Positions 1-8,941 of a DNA stretch of 64,000 nt are shown piece after piece. The notes below the pieces were generated by a model. The model was not told where the DNA came from and did not search any database. It worked only from the letters and a program-made list of their open reading frames with translations. How positions within the stretch are numbered: the first letter of the stretch is position 1; every line of letters starts with the position of its first letter. The stretch spans positions 868,001 through 932,000 of the forward strand of contig NZ_CP009244.1 in assembly GCF_001941425.1 (NCBI RefSeq), in the 5' to 3' direction. This DNA is from Corynebacterium ammoniagenes DSM 20306 (lineage in GTDB: Bacteria; Actinomycetota; Actinomycetes; Mycobacteriales; Mycobacteriaceae). The translations under genes were made by a program, and so were the position numbers.

Positions 1-1193
1 GGCTCACCGGTTTTAATAAATGACTGCACCCAGTCATTGAGAATGCGCGAGGTCTCGGCCTTTTTCTCATCGCGAATATCTACGGTGTGCACGCCGAAGA
101 TATAGCGCAGCTCATCACAGTGCAGTGCCGGTTTGGTGGACTTGGTAAATTCCAACATCCAGGTATCACCCGGTGCGCTATCGCCAGCCCACGCGACCCA
201 GCGGCGAATTTGGGTATCACCAATGCTGCGGCCCATGGTGTGCTCTGGATCGATTTTATCGGCGGCATACTTCCACAGGTCATAGGATTCTTTGCGCAGG
301 CCCATCAAGATGGACGTCTTTTTAATAATCCATCGCTTAAACGCGCTATCGCGCAGATTATCTGCCCATTTACCACCAATGTCGTGGTAGAACTCATCGC
401 GCGTGGAGGCTAAGAGCACGGGGACATCGGCAAGCTCATCAGGATCAAACGGTGCTGGGCCTAAAGCCATGTCCAAAATATAGCGGGTGCGAAACATCTT
501 AAAAGTCCGGCGCAAGCGCTTGTCGGAGGCCTTTTCAAAGGACCTGCGCGTAATCGGTTTGCCGAAGAAGGTGCGCAAGGTGCCTTTGCGTTGCTGGAAA
601 GAATGCCGCGGGTAGCACGGTGACATGGCGACTACGCGGCGAAAGCTGCCGCGGTAGTGGTCTTTGCGCATTAACCACAGCGCGGTGGTGGCACCGGCTG
701 ATTGGCCCATGATGGTGACATTGGTGGGATCCCCGCCGAAGGCTTCAATGTTTTTCTGCACCCACTCCAGCCCGATTTGGCAATCATCGATACCGCGGTA
801 AGCGTGCGGTTCATCGCCGGGAAACTGAACAAAACCTTCAAATCCCACGCGATAGCCCAGTTGGACTTGGACTACTCCTTGCAAGGCATTGGCGGTGCCT
901 TCGGCGCGTGGATCTTCATGCGTGCCGGATTCAAAGCGGCCGCCGTGGATATAGACCACCACGGGATGATCCGAACCTGGCCGGGAATCTTCCGGCGTGG
1001 TGATGCTCAATGCGACTTCGTCTGGGCGCATCACGGTGGCATCGAACTCGCGCTGTGGCTCAAATGCTGCTGGGTGAGCAGGGGCGAAGCGAGATTCTAA
1101 ATCCAGAAAATCAATGGAATGAAAGTAGTTGACGCCATCGCGACTTAGACCTTGATAGATTCCCGCTGGAGCATGAACGAGCACAGTAGACAT
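1..1193 (-). CDS. Type-B carboxylesterase (C-terminus outside window)
   Basis: Reading the minus strand from ATG at 1193 gives an uninterrupted frame to the window edge, so about 397 residues are present and the end is missing. The sequence VVVYIHGGRFESG supplies the oxyanion-hole HGG motif, and MGQSAGATT near residue 163 supplies the nucleophile serine in G-x-S-x-G. Both are signatures of the carboxylesterase/para-nitrobenzyl esterase branch of the alpha/beta hydrolases, which cleave carboxylic esters in the cytoplasm. No signal peptide is seen. It is divergent from the small membrane gene at 1245. The substrate cannot be inferred. Confidence 0.9.
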   Translation of the reverse strand, partial: MSTVLVHAPAGIYQGLSRDGVNYFHSIDFLDLESRFAPAHPAAFEPQREFDATVMRPDEVALSITTPEDSRPGSDHPVVVYIHGGRFESGTHEDPRAEGTANALQGVVQVQLGYRVGFEGFVQFPGDEPHAYRGIDDCQIGLEWVQKNIEAFGGDPTNVTIMGQSAGATTALWLMRKDHYRGSFRRVVAMSPCYPRHSFQQRKGTLRTFFGKPITRRSFEKASDKRLRRTFKMFRTRYILDMALGPAPFDPDELADVPVLLASTRDEFYHDIGGKWADNLRDSAFKRWIIKKTSILMGLRKESYDLWKYAADKIDPEHTMGRSIGDTQIRRWVAWAGDSAPGDTWMLEFTKSTKPALHCDELRYIFGVHTVDIRDEKKAETSRILNDWVQSFIKTGE

Positions 1194-1244
1194 GGTCACT
1201 CAGTTTAGCGGTTTTGGCGCATATGTCAGCTAAAGTCATCCGGG

Positions 1245-1442
1245 ATGGAATGGTTTAGGAATTTTAGCGACGCGCTCACGCAGCCTTTTGTCGCAGCGGC
1301 CGTGTGGCAGCAGATGGGCACGATCATCTTGGTGGGCATTCCCGCGCTGGTGGTGCTGGCCTGGGTGTTGATGCTCGTAATAGACCTGCTGGGCAAAGTG
1401 ATCCGCCGCGTAGTTTCGTCTGATTCGACGGTCACGGGCTAG
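1245..1442 (+). CDS. Small single-pass membrane protein, unknown function
   Basis: A 65-residue protein with one strong hydrophobic segment at about residues 25-50 (TIILVGIPALVVLAWVLMLV), an amphipathic N-terminus and a basic patch KVIRR after the membrane span. I do not recognise a family. The next gene starts one base after the stop, so the two are probably co-transcribed. The divergent esterase gene leaves only about 50 bases for both promoters. Confidence 0.6.
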   Translation: MEWFRNFSDALTQPFVAAAVWQQMGTIILVGIPALVVLAWVLMLVIDLLGKVIRRVVSSDSTVTG

Positions 1443-1443
1443 A

Positions 1444-1803
1444 ATGAAAGACGTGTCAACGTCAGAACCGAACCCGGATTCCAACCCTGAGAATTCCTCC
1501 GCCCGCCCCTCGCGCGAGCAAGCTCACGAACCTGCTGAGGACAAGAATGCGGAACGGGTTGGCTTCGATGATATTTTGCCTTTTAACCTAGACCCTAGCT
1601 ACGACCCCCGCGAAGGCCTGTGGGATCCAGAACGCGATACGCAGGAAGAACCGGTTAAAGAGGAAACCGCCGTTCCGGAGCCTGCGCCACCTGTTCCCGT
1701 GGTCAAGCGCAAGCGCGCGCTGCCAAAATCCTGGGTCAAAGTCACCCTGCGGGCAATGTTCGTGCTCATTATCATCGCCGCGCTGTGGGGGCTTATCTTC
1801 TAA
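1444..1803 (+). CDS. Acidic protein with C-terminal membrane anchor
   Basis: A 119-residue protein with an acidic, proline-rich, probably disordered N-terminal 90 residues followed by a basic KRKRALPKSW stretch and a terminal hydrophobic segment (about residues 100-119, MFVLIIIAALWGLIF). This is the layout of a tail-anchored protein whose long head faces the cytoplasm. ATG 1444 follows the upstream stop directly; a GTG at 1453 is an alternative start. The last four bases overlap the convergent malQ stop. The function is unknown. Confidence 0.6.
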   Translation: MKDVSTSEPNPDSNPENSSARPSREQAHEPAEDKNAERVGFDDILPFNLDPSYDPREGLWDPERDTQEEPVKEETAVPEPAPPVPVVKRKRALPKSWVKVTLRAMFVLIIIAALWGLIF

Positions 1804-3923
1804 ACTGTGCGCTTGCTCGTTGCCGTGATGGCTTGAAATAGCGCATTGTTTGCTAGCTGCTCAATGAGCACGGGATGTCCTTCGGAATCACACAGCGGAA
1901 TGCACCAGTTGGGGTAGAGATCACTGGTGGTTCCGGGCTGGTTTTGTGCGCGGATATCACCGACCATATCCACCAAGTTGGTGCACGTCAGCGCCGACGG
2001 GGTACCGGCAATAAACGCGTGCAGGGCACCCATCAGCTGCGTGGGATTGCCGCGTTCCTTGCGCGAGAGATGCGCAAAGTCGCGCTCTGGCAGCAGCCCG
2101 GTATCTGACATGCGGTGAAGAACCTGTGCTTGAAATGCCATATCTTCGGCCACTTCATCCTCAACGGGGCGGGTAAATAGTCCCAGGCGATCGCGCAGCG
2201 TAATGTGCTCACCGCCGAGATAGGCCAAGGTCGGCGGAAGATCATGGGTGCCCACCGAGGACAGCGCCAAGGGGCGGTATTTATCCTGCGGCAGGGGAGA
2301 GCCATCGTGGTCGCGTTCAAACCACACAATCGAGGTGCCCAAAAAGCCCTTCTCGCGCAAGGTGTCTTGAATCCACGGTTCCATGGTTCCTAAGTCTTCG
2401 CCGATGACCACAGCACCGGCGCGTTCAGCTTCCAGCGCTAGGATGCCCAACATGGCCTCAAAGTCATAGGCGACATAGGTGCCAGAGGTCGGCGGGGACA
2501 TGCGCGGAATCCAGTACAGGCGAAATAGCCCTAAGATATGGTCCACGCGAACACCACCGGCGTTGCGCAGCACCGTGGCCAGCATCTCCCGCCATGGTTT
2601 ATAGCCAGATTCAGCCAGGCGCACCGGATGCCACGGCGGTTGTGACCAGTCTTGGCCTTGCTGGTTGTAATCATCTGGCGGGGCACCAACCGATGCTTGC
2701 GGCGCCAAGTATTCGCTTAAGATTTCCGCATCCGCGCCACCGGGGTGCACTCCGACGGCCAAATCGGTGATGATGCCGATTTTCATTCCTGCCTTACGGG
2801 CGCGAAGCTGCGCGGTACGCAGTTGCTCATCGCATAAAAACTGCAGCCAAGAATAAAACGCGATGGAATGTTCGTGGTCTTCTTCATCGTCCATCGCATG
2901 CCGGCCCGAGACGGCTTCATTGCGCGCGCACCACTGTGCAAAATAGACCAGACCTTCACCTTCAGCGCGAGTGAACTCGTGAAATTGCTCCGTGCGCTCC
3001 GGGGCATGTTCCAAGGCGAACAGCTCACGCAAGACGGCAAGCTTGGCTTCAAAAATCGGGTTGCGCTCGATGGGTTCGGCGCTGTGATTGCGTTCGCGAA
3101 ACTCTTCGGCGATTTCGGCGACGTCGGCGCGCAAGGGGGCATCGAGAAGCTCTAGCTCCGGGATATCTTCAATGCGCAAGTAGATGGGATTGATAAACCG
3201 GCGCGTGGAGGGAAGATACGGGGAATCTTCTACCGGTGGCTCCGGCTGTGCCGCATGCAAGGGGTTAATGAGCAGAAAATCTGCCCCGGCCTTCTTCGCC
3301 GCGATTTCTGCCAGATCGCCTAAGTCGCCAAAATCTCCCATGCCCCAGGATTTCTCCGAGCGCACGGAATATAGCTGTGCCATCATCCCGGAGACAGGAG
3401 AGTCGACGTACTTATCCGCGGTGGTCAACCGCTGCGGGGTGATAATCAGCGGGCAGGAGTAGACGCGCTCAAAGCCATCGGAGCGCAGCTGCAGCTGGTG
3501 AAAGCCCAGCGGCAAATCCCCAGGGATGTGGAAGGTGGCCTCGCCCCACAACGTGCCATCGACGTCCACGGGCGCGGTGTCATTGGCGTCTTGAAAAACC
3601 TCACGCTGCCCGCCGTGCTCCAGGACGATATGAACTTTCGCGGACGAGCCATCATGCACGTGGACATCAAAGGACTTCTCCGTACCCGCCGGAGCAACCA
3701 CAGCAGGCGGAAGGGGGCGAGAAGCACGCGCCAAGTAGTCCAAATACAGCCGGGTGGTTAGCTCAGACTCATCAGGTTCGGGAGATAAATCAACATCAAG
3801 GGCACGTAGGGTGTACTCCAGCGTGGCATCCGAAACATCAATCCATGGGCCACCTTGGGAAAAGTAGCCAGTGGAGATGCCGTGGTTGCTCGCGAGCTCT
3901 TCCAACAATTGGCGGTATGTCAC
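1800..3923 (-). CDS. malQ: 4-alpha-glucanotransferase (amylomaltase)
   Basis: A 707-residue GH77 enzyme that disproportionates maltodextrins, releasing glucose and lengthening glucan chains in the cytoplasm. The catalytic region shows GGVRVDHILGLFRLYW (nucleophile Asp), VVIGEDLGTME (acid/base Glu) and SSVGTHDLPPTLAYLGG (transition-state Asp). The N-terminal 150 residues form an extra beta-rich domain, as in other long actinobacterial MalQ proteins, which run to about 700 residues against about 500 in Thermus. It is divergent from the acyl-CoA synthetase gene and lies next to it, an arrangement also known in C. glutamicum. Confidence 0.95.
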   Translation of the reverse strand: MTYRQLLEELASNHGISTGYFSQGGPWIDVSDATLEYTLRALDVDLSPEPDESELTTRLYLDYLARASRPLPPAVVAPAGTEKSFDVHVHDGSSAKVHIVLEHGGQREVFQDANDTAPVDVDGTLWGEATFHIPGDLPLGFHQLQLRSDGFERVYSCPLIITPQRLTTADKYVDSPVSGMMAQLYSVRSEKSWGMGDFGDLGDLAEIAAKKAGADFLLINPLHAAQPEPPVEDSPYLPSTRRFINPIYLRIEDIPELELLDAPLRADVAEIAEEFRERNHSAEPIERNPIFEAKLAVLRELFALEHAPERTEQFHEFTRAEGEGLVYFAQWCARNEAVSGRHAMDDEEDHEHSIAFYSWLQFLCDEQLRTAQLRARKAGMKIGIITDLAVGVHPGGADAEILSEYLAPQASVGAPPDDYNQQGQDWSQPPWHPVRLAESGYKPWREMLATVLRNAGGVRVDHILGLFRLYWIPRMSPPTSGTYVAYDFEAMLGILALEAERAGAVVIGEDLGTMEPWIQDTLREKGFLGTSIVWFERDHDGSPLPQDKYRPLALSSVGTHDLPPTLAYLGGEHITLRDRLGLFTRPVEDEVAEDMAFQAQVLHRMSDTGLLPERDFAHLSRKERGNPTQLMGALHAFIAGTPSALTCTNLVDMVGDIRAQNQPGTTSDLYPNWCIPLCDSEGHPVLIEQLANNALFQAITATSKRTV

Positions 3924-4006
3924 ACCACGCTATTCTGCCACACCTTTGGCATTGATAAGCTGGGACGAGTTATTTTCGCCTCGAAGCCATATGGAAGGGC
4001 TCAGCT

Positions 4007-5842
4007 GTGACTTTGCAAGAAACCCATACCCCGGCAGAATTTGAAATCCTGCCCAATGAGACCTGCCTGACCGCTTTGATGGACACCGCCAAGGCACGTC
4101 CGCACGGCGTGATGTTTACCCGCCCAGCTAATTATGAGTGGGTTAATGTCACCGCGAAAGAGTTTATCCGCGAAGTATATGACGTGGCCAAAGGCATTAT
4201 TGCCGCGGGCGTGGAGCAAGGCGATCGCGTCATGATTATCTCAGAGACCCGGTACGAGTGGTCGCTGCTAGATTTCGCGGTCTGGGCTGCCGGTGCGGCG
4301 TCCGTGCCGGTATATCCTTCTTCCTCGCTGTCGCAGGTGCGCTGGATGGCAGAAGATTCCGGGGCAGTATTAGCAATTACAGAAAGCACAGACCACACGG
4401 AGTTAGTGCAGCATTTGCTTGTCGATGCCTCGGGCAACCCCTCTTTAGCCGGCTCCACTTCCAAGCTGCGCCGCATTTTAGAAATTAACTCCTCGGCTAT
4501 CGATACCTTGAAATTTGAAGGCCGCACCCTGTCAGACGAAGAAGTAGAAAAGCGCATCGCGGCGACCTCTTCTGATGATTTAGCGTCTTTGGTTTATACC
4601 TCCGGCACCACCGGCAAGCCCAAGGGCTGCATTTTGACCCACACCAACTGGTTGGCGGAAGTACGTGGGCTATTGACCAACCCCATTGGTGCCATCGCGG
4701 TTCCAGGCTCACGCGTGCTGACATTTTTGCCCATGGCGCACGTCTTCTCCCGCGCGGTGTCGTTGGCAGTGGCCATCGGTGGCGCTACCCAGAACCACTG
4801 GTCTGATTTCTCCTCACTGTCGGTAGAGTTCCAGCGTTCCCGCCCGAACCTGATTTTGGGCGTGCCTCGTGTATTTGAAAAGGTCCGCAACTCGGCGGCG
4901 CAAAAGGCGGCGGATGGCTCTGCCATTAAGCGCGGCATTTTTGAACAAGCAGAGCAGTCAGCCATTGAATATTCCAAGGCGCTCGATACCGAAGAGGGCC
5001 CAACCAAGGTGCAAAAGGCCAAGCAGCGCGTGTTTGACCGTCTGGTCTACTCCAAGATTCGCGAAGGCGTGGGCGGCTCGGTGCGCTATTGCATCACCGG
5101 TGGTTCTGCCATGAGCCAGGACCTGCTGCACTGGTTCCGTGGCATCGGCGTGCCGGTTTATGAAGGCTATGGCCTGACCGAGGTCGCCGCCGCTGCCACC
5201 GTGGATTTTGACGACCAGCAGATTGGCACCGTCGGCCCACCGATTGGCGGAATGTCACTGCGGACCAATGAGGCCGGTGAAATCCTGGTTAAAGGTCCCA
5301 CCGTCTTTGCTGGCTACTGGAATAGCGAGGAAGCTACCGCGGAAGCCATGGAAGGCGAGTGGTACAACACCGGCGACCTGGGCGAGATTTTAGATAACGG
5401 CAAGCTGATGATCACCGGCCGCAAGAAGGATCTCATCGTGACCGCGGGCGGCAAGAATGTCTCACCCGGACCGATGGAAGATATCTTGCGTGCGCACCCA
5501 CTGGTTTCCCAAGCCATGGTGGTCGGCGACGGCAAGCCTTTCGTGGGCGTATTGGTGACCTTGGATTCGGATGCTTTAACGCGCTGGAAGCTCACGCACA
5601 ATATTCCAGAAAATCGCAATATCAAGGACTTAGCGACGGAACCTCAGCTGCGCGCGGAGATTCAAGACGCAGTCAATGATGTCAACGCGACGGTCTCCCA
5701 TGCCGAGGGAATCAAGAAATTCTATATCTTGGAAGCGGATCTCACCGAGGAAGAAGATGAGCTGACCCCAACGTTGAAGGTCAAGCGCAATGTCGTGGCG
5801 CAACGCTATGCCGATGCGATTGATCACCTCTATACTCGTTAG
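4007..5842 (+). CDS. fadD15: Long-chain fatty-acid--CoA ligase, FadD15-like
   Basis: A 611-residue AMP-forming acyl-CoA synthetase that activates fatty acids with ATP and CoA. The P-loop-like motif SLVYTSGTTGKPKGCILTH lies near residue 200; YEGYGLTEVAA, YNTGDLGEI and the hinge/C-terminal GRKKDLIVTAGGKNVSPGPMED follow in the expected order. Length and architecture match the FadD15/long-chain group of Mycobacteriales. The start is a GTG at 4007 behind GGAAGGG. In this group the enzyme is tied to mycolate or phospholipid acyl supply, but the exact chain length cannot be told from sequence. Confidence 0.93.
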   Translation: MTLQETHTPAEFEILPNETCLTALMDTAKARPHGVMFTRPANYEWVNVTAKEFIREVYDVAKGIIAAGVEQGDRVMIISETRYEWSLLDFAVWAAGAASVPVYPSSSLSQVRWMAEDSGAVLAITESTDHTELVQHLLVDASGNPSLAGSTSKLRRILEINSSAIDTLKFEGRTLSDEEVEKRIAATSSDDLASLVYTSGTTGKPKGCILTHTNWLAEVRGLLTNPIGAIAVPGSRVLTFLPMAHVFSRAVSLAVAIGGATQNHWSDFSSLSVEFQRSRPNLILGVPRVFEKVRNSAAQKAADGSAIKRGIFEQAEQSAIEYSKALDTEEGPTKVQKAKQRVFDRLVYSKIREGVGGSVRYCITGGSAMSQDLLHWFRGIGVPVYEGYGLTEVAAAATVDFDDQQIGTVGPPIGGMSLRTNEAGEILVKGPTVFAGYWNSEEATAEAMEGEWYNTGDLGEILDNGKLMITGRKKDLIVTAGGKNVSPGPMEDILRAHPLVSQAMVVGDGKPFVGVLVTLDSDALTRWKLTHNIPENRNIKDLATEPQLRAEIQDAVNDVNATVSHAEGIKKFYILEADLTEEEDELTPTLKVKRNVVAQRYADAIDHLYTR

Positions 5843-5870
5843 GGCTTTGGCTCCTAGTGCTTTTACCCCC

Positions 5871-5929
5871 GGAAAATATCGGTTGGTTTATTGGCTGTGA
5901 AATTACGGAGTGTCTAACAGATATTTTCC
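5871..5929. repeat. Perfect 10-bp inverted repeat, 39-bp spacing
   Basis: GGAAAATATC at 5871-5880 is matched exactly in inverse by GATATTTTCC at 5920-5929, downstream of the acyl-CoA synthetase gene and upstream of the next gene. The spacing is too wide for a tight hairpin terminator and there is no T tract. A two-site operator or a long stem in the mRNA is possible. Confidence 0.45.
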
Positions 5930-5963
5930 AAGATCTGCAATAAAGTCAGTCGCGTTAACCATT

Positions 5964-5986
5964 ACTCTCAAGTTTAAGTTGAGGGT
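5964..5986. promoter_or_regulatory. 23-bp operator-like palindrome
   Basis: The segment is symmetric around 5975: outer AC...GT, CTCAA at 5967-5971 against TTGAG at 5979-5983, and inner TT...AA, with two mismatched pairs. It sits about 60 bases before the start of the 228-residue gene and so may bind a dimeric regulator of that promoter. No regulator family can be named from it. Confidence 0.4.
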
Positions 5987-6046
5987 AAGTCTTTGAGGCT
6001 TGACTAATTACTGGGCTAGCAATTGCGGAAAGGAGGGGCCGAGTCT

Positions 6047-6733
6047 ATGCACAAGATTGCCGCCGAGCTCCGGCACCGCGAACTAACCCAGGAGATTTAT
6101 AATATCGGGGATGAAGTCGCTCAATACATCGAAAACCTCATTGAGGCTATCGAGGACTGGGACAATGACTTAGCCTTTGATTGTTTGGCGGAACTCGGGG
6201 ACATCATTGAAGATGCCCGCGTGGACTCCGGCCGGTGCGTGGGAGAGCTCATCGGCCTGCGCCAGGCGTTGGTCTCTGGTCTGCGCTCCGGCACCATTTC
6301 CGCTGCGGCCTCCGGCAACCACGATGTGGAACCACCACATGCCTTTAATGCGCATACGTTGGAAGCGGACTATCCTATCGACGGCCCACCGGTTGCGGTG
6401 CATCAGCTAGCGGAAGCGCTGCAAGACCGCACCGCGGCGACCGTGGATTATCTGCGCGATGTTGTGGAATACGTGCTGGACCAAACCGATGCGGTCGCGC
6501 GCAACCTCGATATGGTCTCGCTGCCGCAGTTGTACAACTGCACGGGCAAGCAAGTCGCCGCTGCCTGCCACGGCTGGTATCGCACTGTAGTGGACAATCA
6601 TCCGGCGTATGTGCGCACCATGCGCGGGTTTAATCCGCCGGCGTTTTTGGAAGAACGCGAGCGTATCGACCGTATCGTGGCCAAAGTTGCTGCTAAGCGC
6701 GCCGCTGCGAAACGCGCAGCAACCACCGCCTAA
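6047..6733 (+). CDS. Conserved-looking helical protein, unknown function
   Basis: A 228-residue, mostly helical protein without signal peptide or membrane span. The start ATG at 6047 is set by a strong AAAGGAGG at about 6029-6036. The N-terminal half is acidic (YIENLIEAIEDWDNDLAFDCLAELGDIIEDAR) and the end is a Lys/Arg/Ala-rich tail (KVAAKRAAAKRAATTA) that could contact nucleic acid or the envelope. I do not recognise a domain. The gene stands alone between two promoter-like gaps. Confidence 0.75.
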   Translation: MHKIAAELRHRELTQEIYNIGDEVAQYIENLIEAIEDWDNDLAFDCLAELGDIIEDARVDSGRCVGELIGLRQALVSGLRSGTISAAASGNHDVEPPHAFNAHTLEADYPIDGPPVAVHQLAEALQDRTAATVDYLRDVVEYVLDQTDAVARNLDMVSLPQLYNCTGKQVAAACHGWYRTVVDNHPAYVRTMRGFNPPAFLEERERIDRIVAKVAAKRAAAKRAATTA

Positions 6734-6895
6734 TACTTTTTGCGCAAAGGTATCTTTCGACCAGACGCACAAACTAGTGCTACGGTTAGTTTCGTGAGTT
6801 ACCCACTGGGGACTTGCATTTGGCATCAGCGAGGAAGCTGGTGCCCTTACTCATGTGCAGTGAGTATCTCTCCCTACTACCGAAAGAGTAAAACC

Positions 6896-7294
6896 ATGCG
6901 TGCTATTCGTACTTCCCTGGTTGCTGCCGCTACCGCTGTTGCCGTAGCCCTGTCTGCCACCCCAGCTATTGCCGCCGAAAACGACGGCAGCTCCGCTGGT
7001 TCTTCCAATGACTCGAAGACCGCTACCACGACCGACAACGGTCTGTCCTCGAACTTCAGCGGTTCGTCCCAGCTCGGTAATCTGCTCGATGCTTCCGATT
7101 CTCAGAAAAACGTCTGGGGTATCAAGAAGGATTGGGGCAATGATGGCACCCTTGCATTCGATAAGCTGACCTACGTTTACGTCATTAGCTCCCTGACCGC
7201 ACTGGTCGGCGGCGCTGCGGCATTTGCGTCCCAGGTGCCAGAGGTACGTGAGATTGCAGAGCAGTTCAATATCGATCTGCCACGCTTTTTCTAG
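6896..7294 (+). CDS. Small secreted or envelope protein
   Basis: A 132-residue protein with a clear Sec signal peptide (RTSLVAAATAVAVALSATPAIAA, likely cut after AIA near residue 24). A Ser/Thr/Asn-rich linker follows, then a C-terminal region with one hydrophobic helix (about residues 88-110, YVYVISSLTALVGGAAAFA). ATG 6896 follows GAAAGAG. A small secreted protein downstream of fadD15 is a familiar corynebacterial arrangement; its function is unknown. A stem-loop terminator follows at 7311. Confidence 0.8.
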   Translation: MRAIRTSLVAAATAVAVALSATPAIAAENDGSSAGSSNDSKTATTTDNGLSSNFSGSSQLGNLLDASDSQKNVWGIKKDWGNDGTLAFDKLTYVYVISSLTALVGGAAAFASQVPEVREIAEQFNIDLPRFF

Positions 7295-7310
7295 TCTGAA
7301 GCCTTTCTAA

Positions 7311-7354
7311 AGCTCCGGCCCGCGCTATAAAATCTTAGCGCCGGTCGGAGTTTT
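7311..7354 (+). terminator. Rho-independent terminator
   Basis: A GC-rich stem runs from 7313 (CTCCGGCC...) to 7350 (...CGGTCGGAG), with one wobble and one mismatch around an AT-rich loop. It is followed by TTTT. It ends the transcript of the small secreted protein. Confidence 0.7.
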
Positions 7355-7446
7355 GAATTTTTTGGGAACTATCCCTGGGGGATAAAAGGGGGCAGGCACC
7401 GCCGTCACCAGGGAACTAATAGCTAATCCCGAGCGACTCAATAGGC

Positions 7447-8881
7447 GTGACCAATTCTGCACCTTCTCAGATTTCTGCGCGACCACGAACTCGGAAAAGT
7501 GGTGGCGCCTATGGCGTAATCCACCGTCTGCATTCCGTGGCAGGCGTCTTCGTGGCGCCGTTGCTGGTGATCTCCGCACTGTCGGGATTTCTCTACGCAT
7601 TTGCTCCGAGCCTGGAAAATATTGTTTACCGCGATGTGATTACGGCCAGCTCTGAGATGCCAGTGCAGCCACTGGCCGATCAAGTAAAGACTGCGCAAGC
7701 AGTCCACCCAGACTTAGAACTTTCAGCAGTGCAGAGCTTTGAGGACCCAGCCAAGACCACGCGGGTGCTTTTCGATGACCCCTCGCTCGAAAGCTCCAGC
7801 TACCGTCAGGCAGTCTTTGTCGACCCCGGTTCTTTAGAAGTCACCGGTGCTCTGGTTCAGTACGGCTCGTCGCGCGCTTTGCCGCTGCGCACCTGGATTT
7901 CTGAAGGCCACCGCCACCTGTGGTTGGGAGAGCCGGGACGTATCTACTCCGAGGTCGCCGCCTCATGGCTGGGTATTTTGGCACTCGCCGGTGCGTGGCT
8001 GTGGTTGGTGCGAATTCGCACCAACAAGACCAAAACAGCGGCGCGAAACGCCGCCCCGAGCGCGCACGTACAACGCCAACAGGCACGCAGTATTCACAGC
8101 GTGCTGGGACTCTGGCTGCTGCCCGGGTTCTTATTCTTAACCGTCACCGGGCTGACGTGGTCATCTATGGCCGGTGGCAATATCGCTAACCTGCGCGCGG
8201 AGCTGGACTGGGTTCAACCCAGCCCCGACACCGCCATCGCCGGAACAACGACCGACCATTCAGAACATGCCGGCCACGACTCACGCGCATCACCACGGTG
8301 GCAGCAGCGAATCAGAAACAGGGGAGGTCTCCTCCCAAGGTGACCTGACGCAGACTTATCTCAGCCAGATCGATACCGTCGCCGCCACCTCGCGTGAGGC
8401 GGGCATGGACGGAATCATTGAAATTGCCTTCCCAGCAGAAGAAGGCGCGGCCTGGACGGTGACAGAAATGCGCGAGTCCTGGAAACTCGCTAATGATGCC
8501 ATCTCCGTCAATGACGAGACCGGCGAGGTTGTCGACCGCGTCGACCACGCCGATTGGCCATTGGCAGCCAAGCTTTCGGCCTGGCTTATTCAACTGCACA
8601 TGGGCACATTGTTCGGGTGGATTAACCAGCTCGTTCTCGGTGCCATCGCGCTCGGCCTGCTTATCATCATCTTGGGCTACCGCATGTGGTGGCTGCGGGG
8701 ACGCAATGGCCGCCCAGGTCGTCTGCAAGCAGCAGGGCAGTGGCGCCGCACCCGTCCCGGCGTACTCACCGGCATCATCGTGTTCTTGTTGGCCTATATG
8801 GTCATGGCGCCAATGTTTGGAATCAGCCTGGTGGCATTCCTCATTATTGATGCGGTGATTCAAGCGCTGCGGCGGCGGTAA
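7447..8881 (+). pseudogene. PepSY-associated transmembrane protein, frameshifted
   Basis: Two frames together make one PepSY-TM (PiuB-like) protein. The first, from GTG 7447, has an N-terminal membrane helix (VFVAPLLVISALSGFLYAFA), a PepSY region, LGEPGRIYSEVAASWLGILALAGAWLWLVR and a third helix, then leaves the family sequence near 8280 and stops at 8343. The family sequence resumes one frame later (HHHGGSSESETGE onward) and runs to 8881 with PepSY-like sequence and three more helices. The shift falls in a His-rich linker around 8270-8305 with no long homopolymer. It is either an authentic inactivating indel or a base error in the sequence. Members are linked to iron/haem or respiratory functions. 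Confidence 0.8.
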
Positions 8882-8941
8882 AACCACAATGCGGCTACCT
8901 GGATTGTTATCCAAGCAGCCACATGTGTGGTTGTCGTTCCT

